A DNA stretch of 64,000 nt. Origin: Sphingobium sp. Z007 (GTDB taxonomy: Bacteria; Pseudomonadota; Alphaproteobacteria; Sphingomonadales; Sphingomonadaceae). Positions 1-7,969 of this stretch are shown piece after piece. Numbering within the stretch: position 1 is the first letter of the stretch; each line of letters opens with the position of its first letter. A program made the translations under genes and the position numbers. The DNA lies in the NCBI RefSeq assembly GCF_900013425.1, contig NZ_FBXK01000005.1, positions 1,860,001-1,924,000 of the forward strand, read 5' to 3'. The notes beneath the pieces were generated by a model, which had not been told where the DNA came from, searched no databases, and saw only the letters and a list, made by a program, of their open reading frames with translations.

Positions 1-345
1 GTCGGTAAAAGCAGTAGGGAACTGCTCGCCAAACCGGCCGATCAGATCGAAGGCGAGGTTGATCGCGACATATTCGATATGGGCGATGGCATGGAGCATG
101 GCGATCCGCGCGCGGTCCGACCCGATCTTGCCACGCCGGGGCATCTGGGCGGGCGGCAACAATATAGGCGCGGCGGGCCGCGCCGGGCGATCGGGCAGCG
201 CAACGTCGAACCGATGCGCCAGCCGCCCTTGCCGCCATGCCCGCGCGACTGCACGCGCCGTTATTACCTTAGCGTGTGGATCAGGCGTCAGCAGGACGCG
301 GGCGCAACCCGCGCCCACGCTGGTCACAGCGTCGGGCAGCGTCAA
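1..345 (-). CDS. DUF455 family ferritin-like protein, partial (3' end beyond window)
   Basis: Reading the minus strand from base 345 to base 1 gives one open frame with no stop that runs off the left edge. It contains LLTPDPHAK, then AWRQGRLAHRFDVALPDRPA, then a Pro-rich LLPPAQMPRRG stretch, and ends in MLHAIAHIEYVAINLAFDLI. The HAIAHIE helix is typical of DUF455 ferritin-like proteins, whose biochemical role is not established. No ATG precedes the conserved part. A TTG at 345 would overlap the bcp stop as TTGA, and a GTG at 327 is the alternative. It lies directly downstream of bcp and is probably cotranscribed with it. The family call is by recognition and the start is uncertain. Confidence 0.82.
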   Translation of the reverse strand, partial: MTLPDAVTSVGAGCARVLLTPDPHAKVITARAVARAWRQGRLAHRFDVALPDRPARPAAPILLPPAQMPRRGKIGSDRARIAMLHAIAHIEYVAINLAFDLIGRFGEQFPTAFTD

Positions 346-806
346 AGCGCCTGCACCGCCTCCAGCACCTCTGCGGCGTGGCCCTTGACCTTCACCTTGG
401 GCCAGACCCGCCGAATCGCGCCGTCCGCCCCGATGAGGAAGGTCGCGCGCTCGATCCCCATATATTGGCGGCCATAGAGCGACTTTTCGACCCAGGTACC
501 GAACGCCTCGCACGCTGCGCCCGATTCGTCGGACGCCAGGATGACGCGCAGGCCATATTTGTCGGCGAATTTCTTGAGCTTGGCCGGCTTGTCCTTGCAA
601 ATACCGACAATCGGCACGCCGGCGGCGGCGAAATCATCCGCCAGCGCGGCGAAATCCTTCGCCTCGTTGGTGCAACCGGGCGTGTCCGCCTTGGGATAGA
701 AATAGACGACCAGTGGCTTGCCCTGATAGGCGTCCAGCGCGAAATCCACGCCATCAGCATCGGTGAGCGTCACGGCGGGGACGGACATACCCTGTTCCAG
801 CATCAT
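342..806 (-). CDS. bcp: Thioredoxin-dependent peroxiredoxin, BCP/PrxQ family
   Basis: Predicted cytoplasmic thiol peroxidase of 154 residues that reduces hydroperoxides with thioredoxin. The peroxidatic cysteine is C45 in KADTPGCTNEAKDF. The usual resolving cysteine five residues later is replaced by lysine; other cysteines are C70 (in GICKD) and C99. It may therefore use a different resolving cysteine or a 1-Cys cycle, which is inference. The start at 806 follows an AGGAGG ribosome site and overlaps the glnE stop as ATGA, so translation is likely coupled to glnE. Longer upstream readings run inside glnE and are rejected. Confidence 0.93.
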   Translation of the reverse strand: MMLEQGMSVPAVTLTDADGVDFALDAYQGKPLVVYFYPKADTPGCTNEAKDFAALADDFAAAGVPIVGICKDKPAKLKKFADKYGLRVILASDESGAACEAFGTWVEKSLYGRQYMGIERATFLIGADGAIRRVWPKVKVKGHAAEVLEAVQAL

Positions 807-3490
807 CTTTCCTCCTGATAGGGCGCGGCGAGCGCGGCCCAGGCCTCCCCCACGCATTGCCGCGCCTTGGCGTAGCTTGCAAGCAGCCCTTCCCAATCGT
901 GCATGCCGCAGGCGCGCGCGACCAGCGGCCGGGTGGCCTCGGCCGGCTCGGTCGATTTGGGCGACACCAAACGGGACACCACCAGATAGCGGGTGATGAG
1001 GTCATGCGCGGCGATCAGCTCTTCGGGCAGATGGCCGGCCGCGACCAGTTCGGCCAGCGCCTGGCCCAGATCCGGGTCGAAGGCCATGCGATAATGGAAC
1101 TGGTTCACATGGATCAGAAATTCCAGGTCGACCAGGCCACCCGGCGCGAGTTTGACGTCGAGATCGCTGGCGGGCGGCTTATGTTTGGCGATGTCGCCGC
1201 GCATCTTCACCGCTTCCCGCGCCAGATCGTCGAAGTCGCGCGGACGCTGGAGGGTTTCGGTCAGCACCGCGTCGATCGCGGCGCGCGCATCGGGCGATCC
1301 GAAGACAGGCCGGGCGCGGGTCAGCGCCAGATGCTCCCAGGTCCAGGCGTCCTCCCGCTGATATTTGGCGAAACTGTCCAGGCTGACCGCCAGCAGGCCC
1401 TGCGCCCCGGACGGGCGCAACCGGGTGTCGACCTCATAGAGCGGGCCGGACGCGGTGGCGACCGACAGGGCATTGGTGATGCGCTGCGCCAGGCGGTTGA
1501 AATATTGGGTCGCGCCCAGCGGCTTGCGCCCATCCGATTCGGTAGAAAAATCGCCTGTAAAAAGATAGACAAGGTCGAGGTCGGAGGCGTGGGTCAGCAC
1601 GCCGCCGCCCATGCGGCCCAGCGCCAGGATCACCATCTCGCCGCCGGGCACCTTGCCATGGGCGATTTCAAATTCCGCCACTGTGGCCGTCGCCAGCGCC
1701 TCGATCGCGGCCTGCGCCACGCGGCCATAGCCCCGTCCCACCTCCAGCGGATCGCCGCCGCGGATGATCTGCGCGCCCAGCGCGAAACGACGATCGCCTA
1801 CCCGCTGGCGCACCCTGTCAAGCAGCGCCTGATAATCCTCGCCCGGCTCCAGCGCACCCAATTGCCGCGCCAGTTGCGGCACAGCCGGCGGCGAATCGAA
1901 GGCGGTGGCGTCGATCAGGCCGTCGATCAGTTCCGCGCGGCGTCCCAGCGCATCGGCCAGAGTCGGGGCGTGGCTCAAAATCTCGGCCAGCAGTTCGACC
2001 AAGGCAGGGCGCGCGGCGAGCAGTTTGAAGAAGTTGATCGCACTGGGCAGGCGGCCGATCATGTCGTCCAGCCGGTTAAGCGCGCGGCTGGGATCGGGCG
2101 CCTTGGCCAGCGCGCGCATCAGGCCGGGCATCAATGCCTCCAGCGCATCGCGCGACGCCGCGCTGCGCAGCGCCCGGACCGTGCCGCCGCGCCAGTGGGC
2201 GATGCGGGCGATCGGCGTTTCTGGGTCGGCGAAACCGATCTCGATGAGTTGCGCCTTCAATCGGTCCTCGTCCTGAGAGAGCCCCGCATCGTCCTTTGGT
2301 GGGCTCAGGCGATCATAGTTGCGGCCGACCCAATCCACATGCGGGCGCAACAGGTCGAGCAGCGCCGCCGCGTCCGGCAAGCCATGCAAGCGAGCGACAT
2401 TGTCGAGGCTGGCGGGGTTTTTGGGCAGTTCATGGGTCTGGTGATCGTCCACCATCTGGAGCCGATGTTCGATGGTGCGGAAGAGGATATAGGCCTGGTC
2501 AAGCCGCGCGGCGACGTCGCCTTCGATCACGTTCGCCGCGGCGAGCGCCGCCAGCGCCTTGCGCGTATTGCCCGATCGCAGCGACGGGTCGCGGCCGCCA
2601 TGGATCAGCTGGTGAACCTGGGCGAAAAATTCGACCTCACGGATGCCGCCGCGTCCGCGTTTCAGATCATAGCCCGGCCCAAACGCCTGGCCCTGCGCAT
2701 AATGGTCGCGGATACGGCGGCTGATGTCGACGATCGCGTCGATCGCGCCGAAATCCAGGCTGCGCCGCCAGACGAATGGGCGGATCTGGCGCATGAAATA
2801 ATTGCCGAGCGCGATGTCGCCCGCGGCAGGACGCGCGCGGATGAAGGCGGCCTGCTCCCATCCCATCGCGGTCGATTCATAATAGCCGATCGCCGCCTCC
2901 ACCGGCAGCGCAATCGGCGTGGCTTCGGGCGAGGGTCGCAGGCGCAGATCAACGCGAAAGACATAGCCATCGCCATCGCGGGCGCTGAGCAATTCGCTCA
3001 TCCGGCGGCCGATACGCACAGCGGCGTCGGCCACATCTTCCCGCTCGCGATGCGGCAGGGTGGCGGGGTCGTAAAGCAGGATCGGGTCGATATCCGACGA
3101 GTAATTCAGCTCGCGACTGCCATGCTTGCCCAGCGCGAGGACGACGAAACCGCGATGTTCGGCATCGGGATAGCGTTCCTGCATCGCCGCGGCGAGCGCT
3201 TCGTCCAGCGCCTGGTCGGCAAAGTCGGACAGGGTGCGGGTGACACGATCCATGTCCCAGACGCCCGCCAGGTCAGCGGCGGCCACCGCCAGCGCGATCG
3301 CCCCGCGACGGCGGCGCAGCGATCGGGCGACGCCATCCTCCGGGCACCCTGCCGCCTGCGCCGCGGCCAGCGCGCCGTCATGGTCGCCGACGGCCAACTT
3401 TTCGGTCACGGCAGGGAAACGATCCAGTGCACGCGCCAGAAAGGGCGAATGGCCCCTGATCCGGGCTTGGGTTTCCAGCCAGTCGGTCAC
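803..3490 (-). CDS. glnE: Bifunctional glutamine synthetase adenylyltransferase/deadenylase
   Basis: GlnE adenylylates and deadenylylates glutamine synthetase in response to PII, tuning ammonium assimilation. The 895-residue protein has the expected two nucleotidyltransferase domains. The first, with GKHGSRELNYSSDID near residues 121-135, fits the deadenylylase half; the second, with LGRMGGGVLTHASDLD near 625-640, fits the adenylylase half. Each is followed by a helical linker region (GRGGIREVEFFAQ and PGGLVDLEFLIHVNQ motifs). The chosen GTG start at 3490 gives VTDWLETQARIRG and has an AGGGAGA site just upstream; the 66-residue extension to 3688 lacks family features. Length is near the family norm of about 900-950. 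bcp overlaps its stop. Confidence 0.95.
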   Translation of the reverse strand: MTDWLETQARIRGHSPFLARALDRFPAVTEKLAVGDHDGALAAAQAAGCPEDGVARSLRRRRGAIALAVAAADLAGVWDMDRVTRTLSDFADQALDEALAAAMQERYPDAEHRGFVVLALGKHGSRELNYSSDIDPILLYDPATLPHREREDVADAAVRIGRRMSELLSARDGDGYVFRVDLRLRPSPEATPIALPVEAAIGYYESTAMGWEQAAFIRARPAAGDIALGNYFMRQIRPFVWRRSLDFGAIDAIVDISRRIRDHYAQGQAFGPGYDLKRGRGGIREVEFFAQVHQLIHGGRDPSLRSGNTRKALAALAAANVIEGDVAARLDQAYILFRTIEHRLQMVDDHQTHELPKNPASLDNVARLHGLPDAAALLDLLRPHVDWVGRNYDRLSPPKDDAGLSQDEDRLKAQLIEIGFADPETPIARIAHWRGGTVRALRSAASRDALEALMPGLMRALAKAPDPSRALNRLDDMIGRLPSAINFFKLLAARPALVELLAEILSHAPTLADALGRRAELIDGLIDATAFDSPPAVPQLARQLGALEPGEDYQALLDRVRQRVGDRRFALGAQIIRGGDPLEVGRGYGRVAQAAIEALATATVAEFEIAHGKVPGGEMVILALGRMGGGVLTHASDLDLVYLFTGDFSTESDGRKPLGATQYFNRLAQRITNALSVATASGPLYEVDTRLRPSGAQGLLAVSLDSFAKYQREDAWTWEHLALTRARPVFGSPDARAAIDAVLTETLQRPRDFDDLAREAVKMRGDIAKHKPPASDLDVKLAPGGLVDLEFLIHVNQFHYRMAFDPDLGQALAELVAAGHLPEELIAAHDLITRYLVVSRLVSPKSTEPAEATRPLVARACGMHDWEGLLASYAKARQCVGEAWAALAAPYQEER

Positions 3491-3537
3491 GTCTGCTCTC
3501 CCTGATGTTCGGGGGCTATCGCTTGGGCTTGCGACGA

Positions 3538-3768
3538 ATGCCAGAAACTTTTGGCCTCTCCGCCCGTTCAGCCTACATGGACATCCAGCGCAAAGCCTAT
3601 GGCCGATCGGCACCGGGACGCGATGGCGGCGGCAGCCGCATCGTGACTGTCGTCTTGCCGGAGCCTTATGAAGGCGTTGGCAACGCATTGCGCTCTACCT
3701 ATGCGCCAGGGCGCGATGGTGTGCCTGACGACATGATGGCGTTGCTGGCAAAGCTCGACCGCCACTGA
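3538..3768 (+). CDS. Small NepR-like protein (putative anti-sigma factor)
   Basis: A 76-residue product whose C-terminus reads GVGNALRSTYAPG, then VPDDMMALLAKLD. This resembles NepR, the alphaproteobacterial general-stress anti-sigma factor, which has a G-x-x-LR-x-x-Y helix followed by VPD-x-x-x-x-LL-x-KL. NepR binds EcfG and is released by phosphorylated PhyR. Neither phyR nor ecfG is adjacent, so this may be a paralogue. In-frame ATGs at 3505, 3538 and 3577 are all possible and none has a clear ribosome site; the conserved part is kept by every choice. It is divergent from glnE. Similarity is by eye only. Confidence 0.58.
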   Translation: MPETFGLSARSAYMDIQRKAYGRSAPGRDGGGSRIVTVVLPEPYEGVGNALRSTYAPGRDGVPDDMMALLAKLDRH

Positions 3769-3894
3769 TTCGCGCCGATGGCGACGCCCGGTTGAGGCCC
3801 GCCCGATATATGTGCGCCGCCGATGACCGGCGGGATGGTCCCCGGCTTTTCACCGCAAGACGCGCCCGCCGGATCACCCGCCGATCAAGCAGGG

Positions 3895-4779
3895 TCAGAT
3901 CACGCCCTGGAACGTGTCGCACTGCGCCGGGTCACCGCTATCCAATCCCTTGCGCAGCCATTCCATGCGTTGCGCGCTGGTGCCATGCGTGAAACTTTCC
4001 GGCACGGGCCGCCGCCCGGCCGATTTCTGGAGCGTGTCGTCGCCGATCGCCTGCGCCGCGCGCATCCCTTCCTCCAGGTCGCCCGCTTCCATCAAATTGG
4101 TGTCGCGCGCGGCCCACACGCCGGCATAGCAGTCCGCCTGCAACTCCATCTTCACCTGGAGCGCATTGCCGTCGGCTTCGCTGGCGCCCTGCTGCGCCTT
4201 GCGGATTTTGTCCGCTTCGCCGGTGATCGTCTGGATATGATGGCCGACCTCATGCGCGATGATATAGCCTATCGGGAAATCGCCCGGCGCATTGAAGCGG
4301 CTCTCCATCTCGTTGAAGAAATCGGTGTCGATATAGATGCGCTGATCTGCCGGGCAGTAGAAAGGCCCCATCGCCGATTGCGCCGCGCCACAGCCCGACT
4401 GGCCATTCTGGCTGTAGAAGACCAGGGTCGGCGGTGCATATTGCTGCCCCTCCGCCTTGAAGATGTCGGTCCAGCGCCTTTCGGTCGATCCCAGCACCTT
4501 AAGGGAGGTGCGCTGAATAGCGCTCAATTCTGCCGTCGCGGGCCGTTCGGTCTGGACCTGCTGTCCGCCGCCACCGCCACCGATCAGGCTGAGCGGGTTC
4601 ATGCCCATCACGACCATGATGACCAGCACCACGACGATCCCGCCGCAGCCGAAGCGGCTGCCGATCAGGGGCAGCAACATGCCAAGGCCGCCGCCAAGGC
4701 CCCCGCCGCCAAATCCACCGCCGCCGCGGCCGTCCTGCACCTCGTAATGGCCGCTTTCCTGTTCGTCGTCGAGCCGCAT
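3895..4779 (-). CDS. Neutral zinc metallopeptidase, YpfJ-like, membrane-anchored
   Basis: The 294-residue protein has a hydrophilic N-terminus, a Gly-rich stretch (about residues 18-34), one membrane segment (about 46-60) and another Gly-rich linker. A zinc-peptidase domain of the YpfJ/KPN_02809 family follows, with HEVGHH at 176-181. Conserved flanking blocks YCPADQRIYIDTDFF and QADCYAGVW support the family. Substrate is unknown. The catalytic domain probably lies in the periplasm behind the single anchor, by inference from topology. It stands alone, divergent from the patatin operon and separated from it by about 115 bases. Confidence 0.9.
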   Translation of the reverse strand: MRLDDEQESGHYEVQDGRGGGGFGGGGLGGGLGMLLPLIGSRFGCGGIVVVLVIMVVMGMNPLSLIGGGGGGQQVQTERPATAELSAIQRTSLKVLGSTERRWTDIFKAEGQQYAPPTLVFYSQNGQSGCGAAQSAMGPFYCPADQRIYIDTDFFNEMESRFNAPGDFPIGYIIAHEVGHHIQTITGEADKIRKAQQGASEADGNALQVKMELQADCYAGVWAARDTNLMEAGDLEEGMRAAQAIGDDTLQKSAGRRPVPESFTHGTSAQRMEWLRKGLDSGDPAQCDTFQGVI

Positions 4780-4829
4780 CGCGCCCTCCCTTTCTCGATA
4801 TCCTCGCCTACGCGATTCAAGGCGTTCGG

Positions 4830-4854
4830 GGAACCGTCCGCCGCAGCGAAGGTT
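4830..4854 (+). promoter_or_regulatory. Candidate EcfG-type (general stress) promoter
   Basis: GGAAC at 4830-4834 is followed after exactly 16 bases by GGTT at 4851-4854. This fits the GGAAC-N16/17-(c)GTT pattern of alphaproteobacterial EcfG promoters. It sits 42 bases before the patatin start, leaving a short leader. The same spacing and -10 element occur before the PRC-barrel gene near 52.8 kb. Pattern match only. Confidence 0.45.
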
Positions 4855-4895
4855 GCGGCGACCCGTGATTTGTTACGAGACATTAAGTTGGAATC

Positions 4896-6119
4896 ATGAC
4901 GCCAAAGCCTATATTGCACTGCGACATGGCAGATATGGAACCCAAGGCGCAGGAAGCCAAACCGCTTCGCCGCGCCCGTACACCCCTCCCCCTCCCCCGC
5001 GAAGTCGCGTTGCTGTTGCAGGGCGGCGGTGCGCTGGGATCATTCCAGTCCGGGGCCTATGAACGGCTGGACGAGCTGGGCGTCGATGTCAGCTGGGTCG
5101 CAGGCATATCGATCGGCGCGATCAACGCGGCGATCATCGCGGGCAATCTGCCCCATCGCCGGATCAGCCGCCTCAGGAAATTCTGGTACACCGTGTCGGG
5201 CGGCATGCCCAATATCCTGCTGCCCGACATCGACCATGTGCGCGAAGCGGTGCATCTGGCGGCGGCAGGCACGGTAGCGACCTTTGGCGTGCCCGGGATG
5301 TTCCGCCCACGGCTGTGGCCCGCCATGATGATGCCCGAAGGCACACCGGGCGCGATCAGCTTCTATGACAGCGAGCCGCTCAAGACCACGCTCGACGCCT
5401 GCGTCGACTGGGATCTGCTGAACGACGGGCCGGTCCGCCTGTCGGTCGGCGCGGTCGATGTCGAAACGGGCAATTTCGAATATTGGGATACGCGCGGCCC
5501 CGGCGGCAATACCCGGATCGATGCGCGCCATATCATGGCGTCGGGCGCCCTCCCCCCTGGACTGCCGCCGGTCGAAATTGACGGGCGCTGGTATTGGGAC
5601 GGTGGCCTGGTGTCCAACACACCTCTGTCCCACGTGCTCAACCACCAAACCGAAGATATGCTGGTGTTCCAGGTGGATCTGTTCCCGGCCGAAGGGCCGA
5701 TGCCGCGGCAGATGACCGATGTCTATTCGCGCATGAAGGATGTGCAATATAGCAGCCGCACCCGGCAGGTGACGGACCAATATCTGCGCCTGCGCCGTGA
5801 GCATGGCGCGATCAAGGCGCTGCTCGACAAGCTGCCGCCCGACATGCAGGACGGGAGCGAAGCGCAGGCCTTGCGGCAGTGCCTGGATCAAGGTTCGGTC
5901 AACATCGTCCACCTGATCTATCGATCGCGCGCCTGGGAAAGCGGGGCGAAGGATTTCGAATTTTCCCGCTCGACGATGCTGGATCATTGGAGCCAGGGCC
6001 GCGATGCGGTGGAGGAAGTGATGCACAAGGGCGACCTGATCGCGCGCAACATCCTGGACGGCAAGAGCGCGACCTTCGACCTCGATTCCCCCGATCATCT
6101 CAAGGAGAAAAAGGCATGA
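4896..6119 (+). CDS. Patatin-like phospholipase with DUF3734 C-terminal region
   Basis: A 407-residue serine lipase/acyl hydrolase. The patatin fold is shown by the oxyanion Gly-rich loop QGGGALGSFQSGAY (about 42-55), the nucleophile elbow GISIG with Ser72, and the catalytic Asp in WDGG at D235. The C-terminal part (about 260-400) fits DUF3734, usual in the longer bacterial patatins. It has no signal peptide, so it probably acts on lipids or polyesters in the cytoplasm. The stop overlaps the start of 3-hydroxybutyrate dehydrogenase as ATGA, a pairing common in alphaproteobacteria. Substrate is not known. In-frame ATGs at 4926 and 4935 are possible alternative starts. Confidence 0.9.
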   Translation: MTPKPILHCDMADMEPKAQEAKPLRRARTPLPLPREVALLLQGGGALGSFQSGAYERLDELGVDVSWVAGISIGAINAAIIAGNLPHRRISRLRKFWYTVSGGMPNILLPDIDHVREAVHLAAAGTVATFGVPGMFRPRLWPAMMMPEGTPGAISFYDSEPLKTTLDACVDWDLLNDGPVRLSVGAVDVETGNFEYWDTRGPGGNTRIDARHIMASGALPPGLPPVEIDGRWYWDGGLVSNTPLSHVLNHQTEDMLVFQVDLFPAEGPMPRQMTDVYSRMKDVQYSSRTRQVTDQYLRLRREHGAIKALLDKLPPDMQDGSEAQALRQCLDQGSVNIVHLIYRSRAWESGAKDFEFSRSTMLDHWSQGRDAVEEVMHKGDLIARNILDGKSATFDLDSPDHLKEKKA

Positions 6120-6907
6120 GCAAGAGCTTGTCAGGCAAGACCGCGCTGATCACCGGGTCCACATCCGGCATTGGCCTCGCTTATGCCAAGGCGTTGGCCG
6201 GCGAAGGCGCCAATATCGTCATCAATGGCTTTGGCGATGCCGATGGAATCGAGAAGGAGCGGGTCGGGCTGGAGGCGCTCAGCGGCGCCAAGGCGCTCTA
6301 TTCGAGCCACGACCTGACCAAGGTCGATCAGATCGAAGCCATGATGCGCGAGGCCGCCGACACATTCGGCGGGGTCGACATCCTCATCAACAATGCCGGG
6401 ATGCAGCATGTTGCGCCGGTCGAAGACTTCCCGATCGACAAATGGGATCTCATCATCGCGCTCAATTTGAACGCCGCCTTCCACACCAGCCGGCTGGCCA
6501 TCCCTTATATGAAATCCAAGAAATGGGGGCGCATCATCCAGACCGCGTCCGCCCATTCGCTGGTCGCATCCCCGTTCAAGAGCGCTTATGTCACCGCCAA
6601 GCACGGGCTGGCGGGCTTCACCAAAACGGTGGCGCTGGAAGTGGCGACCGACGGCATCACCGCCAACTGCATTTCGCCGGGCTATGTCTGGACGCCGCTG
6701 GTGGAAAACCAGATCCCCGACACGATGAAAGCGCGCAACATGACGCGCGACCAGGTGATGAACGATGTGCTGCTGGCGGGCCAGCCGACCAAGGAATTCG
6801 TCACCGCCGAGCAGGTTGCGGCGACCGCCTTGTTCCTGTGCAGCGATGCCGCGGCCAATATCACTGGCGGCAACCTCAGCATCGATGGCGGCTGGACCGC
6901 ACAGTAA
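6116..6907 (+). CDS. bdhA: D-3-hydroxybutyrate dehydrogenase (SDR family)
   Basis: NAD-dependent short-chain dehydrogenase that interconverts 3-hydroxybutyrate and acetoacetate, the entry of PHB breakdown products into central metabolism. The 263-residue protein has TGSTSGIG for cofactor binding near residue 13, NNAG, and the YVTAK catalytic pair. The segment SAHSLVASPFKSAYVTAKHG and the C-terminal DGGWTAQ are characteristic of bacterial BdhA. ATG overlaps the patatin stop (ATGA), implying coupled translation; a GGAG site lies within the end of the patatin gene. A strong bidirectional terminator follows. Confidence 0.93.
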   Translation: MSKSLSGKTALITGSTSGIGLAYAKALAGEGANIVINGFGDADGIEKERVGLEALSGAKALYSSHDLTKVDQIEAMMREAADTFGGVDILINNAGMQHVAPVEDFPIDKWDLIIALNLNAAFHTSRLAIPYMKSKKWGRIIQTASAHSLVASPFKSAYVTAKHGLAGFTKTVALEVATDGITANCISPGYVWTPLVENQIPDTMKARNMTRDQVMNDVLLAGQPTKEFVTAEQVAATALFLCSDAAANITGGNLSIDGGWTAQ

Positions 6908-6917
6908 CGGTTCGCCC

Positions 6918-6964
6918 AATGAAAAGACCCACCGTCCCGCAACGGGCCGGTGGGTCTTTTCATT
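6918..6964. terminator. Bidirectional intrinsic terminator between convergent genes
   Basis: A perfect 17-bp inverted repeat (AATGAAAAGACCCACCG at 6918-6934 and its complement at 6948-6964) encloses a loop that itself contains a CCCG/CGGG inner stem. A-tracts on one arm and T-tracts on the other let it end both bdhA (plus) and the DUF2384-like gene (minus). Confidence 0.9.
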
Positions 6965-6978
6965 TAAGGGGGCAGATG

Positions 6979-7266
6979 TCAGGCGACGGGTGGCGTCAGC
7001 ACGCGCAGCACCGATTGCAGCCCGTCCTCGCTGGTCGTCGCCAGCGCCAGCGGACGATCGGCCAGTCCGTCATGCTGGCTGTTGAGAAACAGGATGGCGT
7101 CCGATGCGCCCAGCGTCTCTATCGCCATACGCGTGATGCGGCCCTGCCGTTCGGCGGCATCGGGGGCCAGGCGTACGGCATTGCGCGGGGTAAAGCGGCG
7201 CCCGGACATGCTGCGTCCGCCGGTGGAGGGAGCCGGGGTCTGCTCGGCAGGTGTTTCGTCTGTCAT
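6979..7266 (-). CDS. Small protein with a DUF2384/MbcA-ParS-like C-terminal motif
   Basis: A 95-residue protein with a disordered Pro/Thr-rich N-terminus. Its C-terminal half reads AIETLGASDAILFLNSQH, then RPLALATTSEDGLQSVLRVL. That layout (helix, FLN, RPL-x-LA, G-x-x-x-V-x-x-x-L) resembles the toxin-binding domain of Xre/MbcA/ParS antitoxins, but there is no HTH and no RES or other toxin gene beside it. An antitoxin role is therefore not supported by context. The start lies two bases after the stop of the 42-residue gene upstream, so it is the last gene of a three-gene unit. Confidence 0.68.
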   Translation of the reverse strand: MTDETPAEQTPAPSTGGRSMSGRRFTPRNAVRLAPDAAERQGRITRMAIETLGASDAILFLNSQHDGLADRPLALATTSEDGLQSVLRVLTPPVA

Positions 7267-7268
7267 GC

Positions 7269-7397
7269 TCAGCTTTTCAACGTCACGATGCCGACGACAC
7301 CCGGTTTGGAGGAGGGGTTGGACGCATTGCCCTTGGGCGGCTTTTCCGCCTTGGGCTTACGCACTTCGCGATTCGATTTCTTCTGGCTCTTGGCCAT
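7269..7397 (-). CDS. Lys-rich 42-residue protein, unknown function
   Basis: The frame reads MAKSQKKSNREVRKPKAEKP and then a Pro/Ser/Asn-rich tail ending VVGIVTLKS. It is strongly basic, has no membrane segment, and is probably unstructured. AGGAAGGA stands a few bases before the ATG at 7397, which is good evidence that it is translated. It sits between the 79-residue and 95-residue genes on the same strand. I recognise it as a type of small protein seen in sphingomonads, but no function is known to me. Confidence 0.75.
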   Translation of the reverse strand: MAKSQKKSNREVRKPKAEKPPKGNASNPSSKPGVVGIVTLKS

Positions 7398-7426
7398 GAT
7401 CAGTCCTTCCTGAAAATCAGCTAATG

Positions 7427-7666
7427 TCAGCGCGCCGCGAGCAGAGCAGCGTCTTCGGCACGAAATTCGGCGACGATCGCTTCATCTTCGGACAGGACCG
7501 CGCGGGTGGCGCGGCGGCGCTCGGCGCCCGCGGCTAGTTCCGCTTCCCGTCCCCAGGCATTGGCCGCCCGCTGCGCGATCTGGCGCGTATTCGGCAGGGT
7601 TTCGGACGACGCGCGCGCCTGATGCAACGATTGCTGCGCAAGGCAGAATGCGGATGTCTGGGCCAT
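7427..7666 (-). CDS. Hypothetical helical 79-residue protein
   Basis: The product is rich in Ala, Glu and Arg and probably alpha-helical, with no signal peptide, membrane segment or recognised domain. Support for a real gene is an AAGGAG site eight bases before the ATG and its position at the head of a compact minus-strand unit with two other small genes. A GGAAC-N16-CGTC motif on the same strand, about 110 bases upstream, suggests control by general stress response sigma factor EcfG. Confidence 0.65.
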   Translation of the reverse strand: MAQTSAFCLAQQSLHQARASSETLPNTRQIAQRAANAWGREAELAAGAERRRATRAVLSEDEAIVAEFRAEDAALLAAR

Positions 7667-7969
7667 GGAACAGGCTCCTTTTTCGAGCGGGGATTAGAAA
7701 CGGAGCGGCGGCAGGGAGGCGGGCAACGATCGATGCAGATGCAGCCATGGCGCAACTAGGGCGGACAACCATAAAGACGCACGACACGCCAGATTGTTCC
7801 TTTCACTTGCGAAATAGTGCCGCGGCGGCCAATTTGCAAGGACGCGCCATGCCGTCGCTACGCAACCGCGGTCCTATTGGGGCTACTGCACCGCGTCGTC
7901 GGTGAAACTCCCCCCTTTAACAGTCCTAAAATCCCCTTATGCTTTGCCGCAGCAAGGGAGATTATCAAC
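7667..7969. other. 303-base intergenic region between divergent genes
   Basis: No convincing gene is present; the short frames here lack ribosome sites and normal codon use. It holds the candidate stress promoter at 7776-7800 for the minus-strand unit, and at 7953-7960 the AAGGGAG-type ribosome site of the amidohydrolase. Confidence 0.6.
7776..7800 (-). promoter_or_regulatory. Candidate EcfG-type promoter for the small-gene unit
   Basis: On the minus strand GGAAC (7800-7796) is followed by 16 bases and then CGTC (7779-7776). The consensus -10 would be CGTT, so one base differs. The leader to the ATG at 7666 would be about 100 bases. Confidence 0.35.

Noticed and set aside
857..3505. 882-residue open frame on the plus strand opposite glnE
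   Set aside because: It mirrors glnE exactly in extent; high GC bias makes antisense frames long. It has no ribosome site or recognisable domain, and glnE is certain.
6979..7266. Toxin-antitoxin module from the DUF2384-like motif
   Set aside because: No RES-domain or other toxin gene is adjacent, and the protein has no HTH domain.
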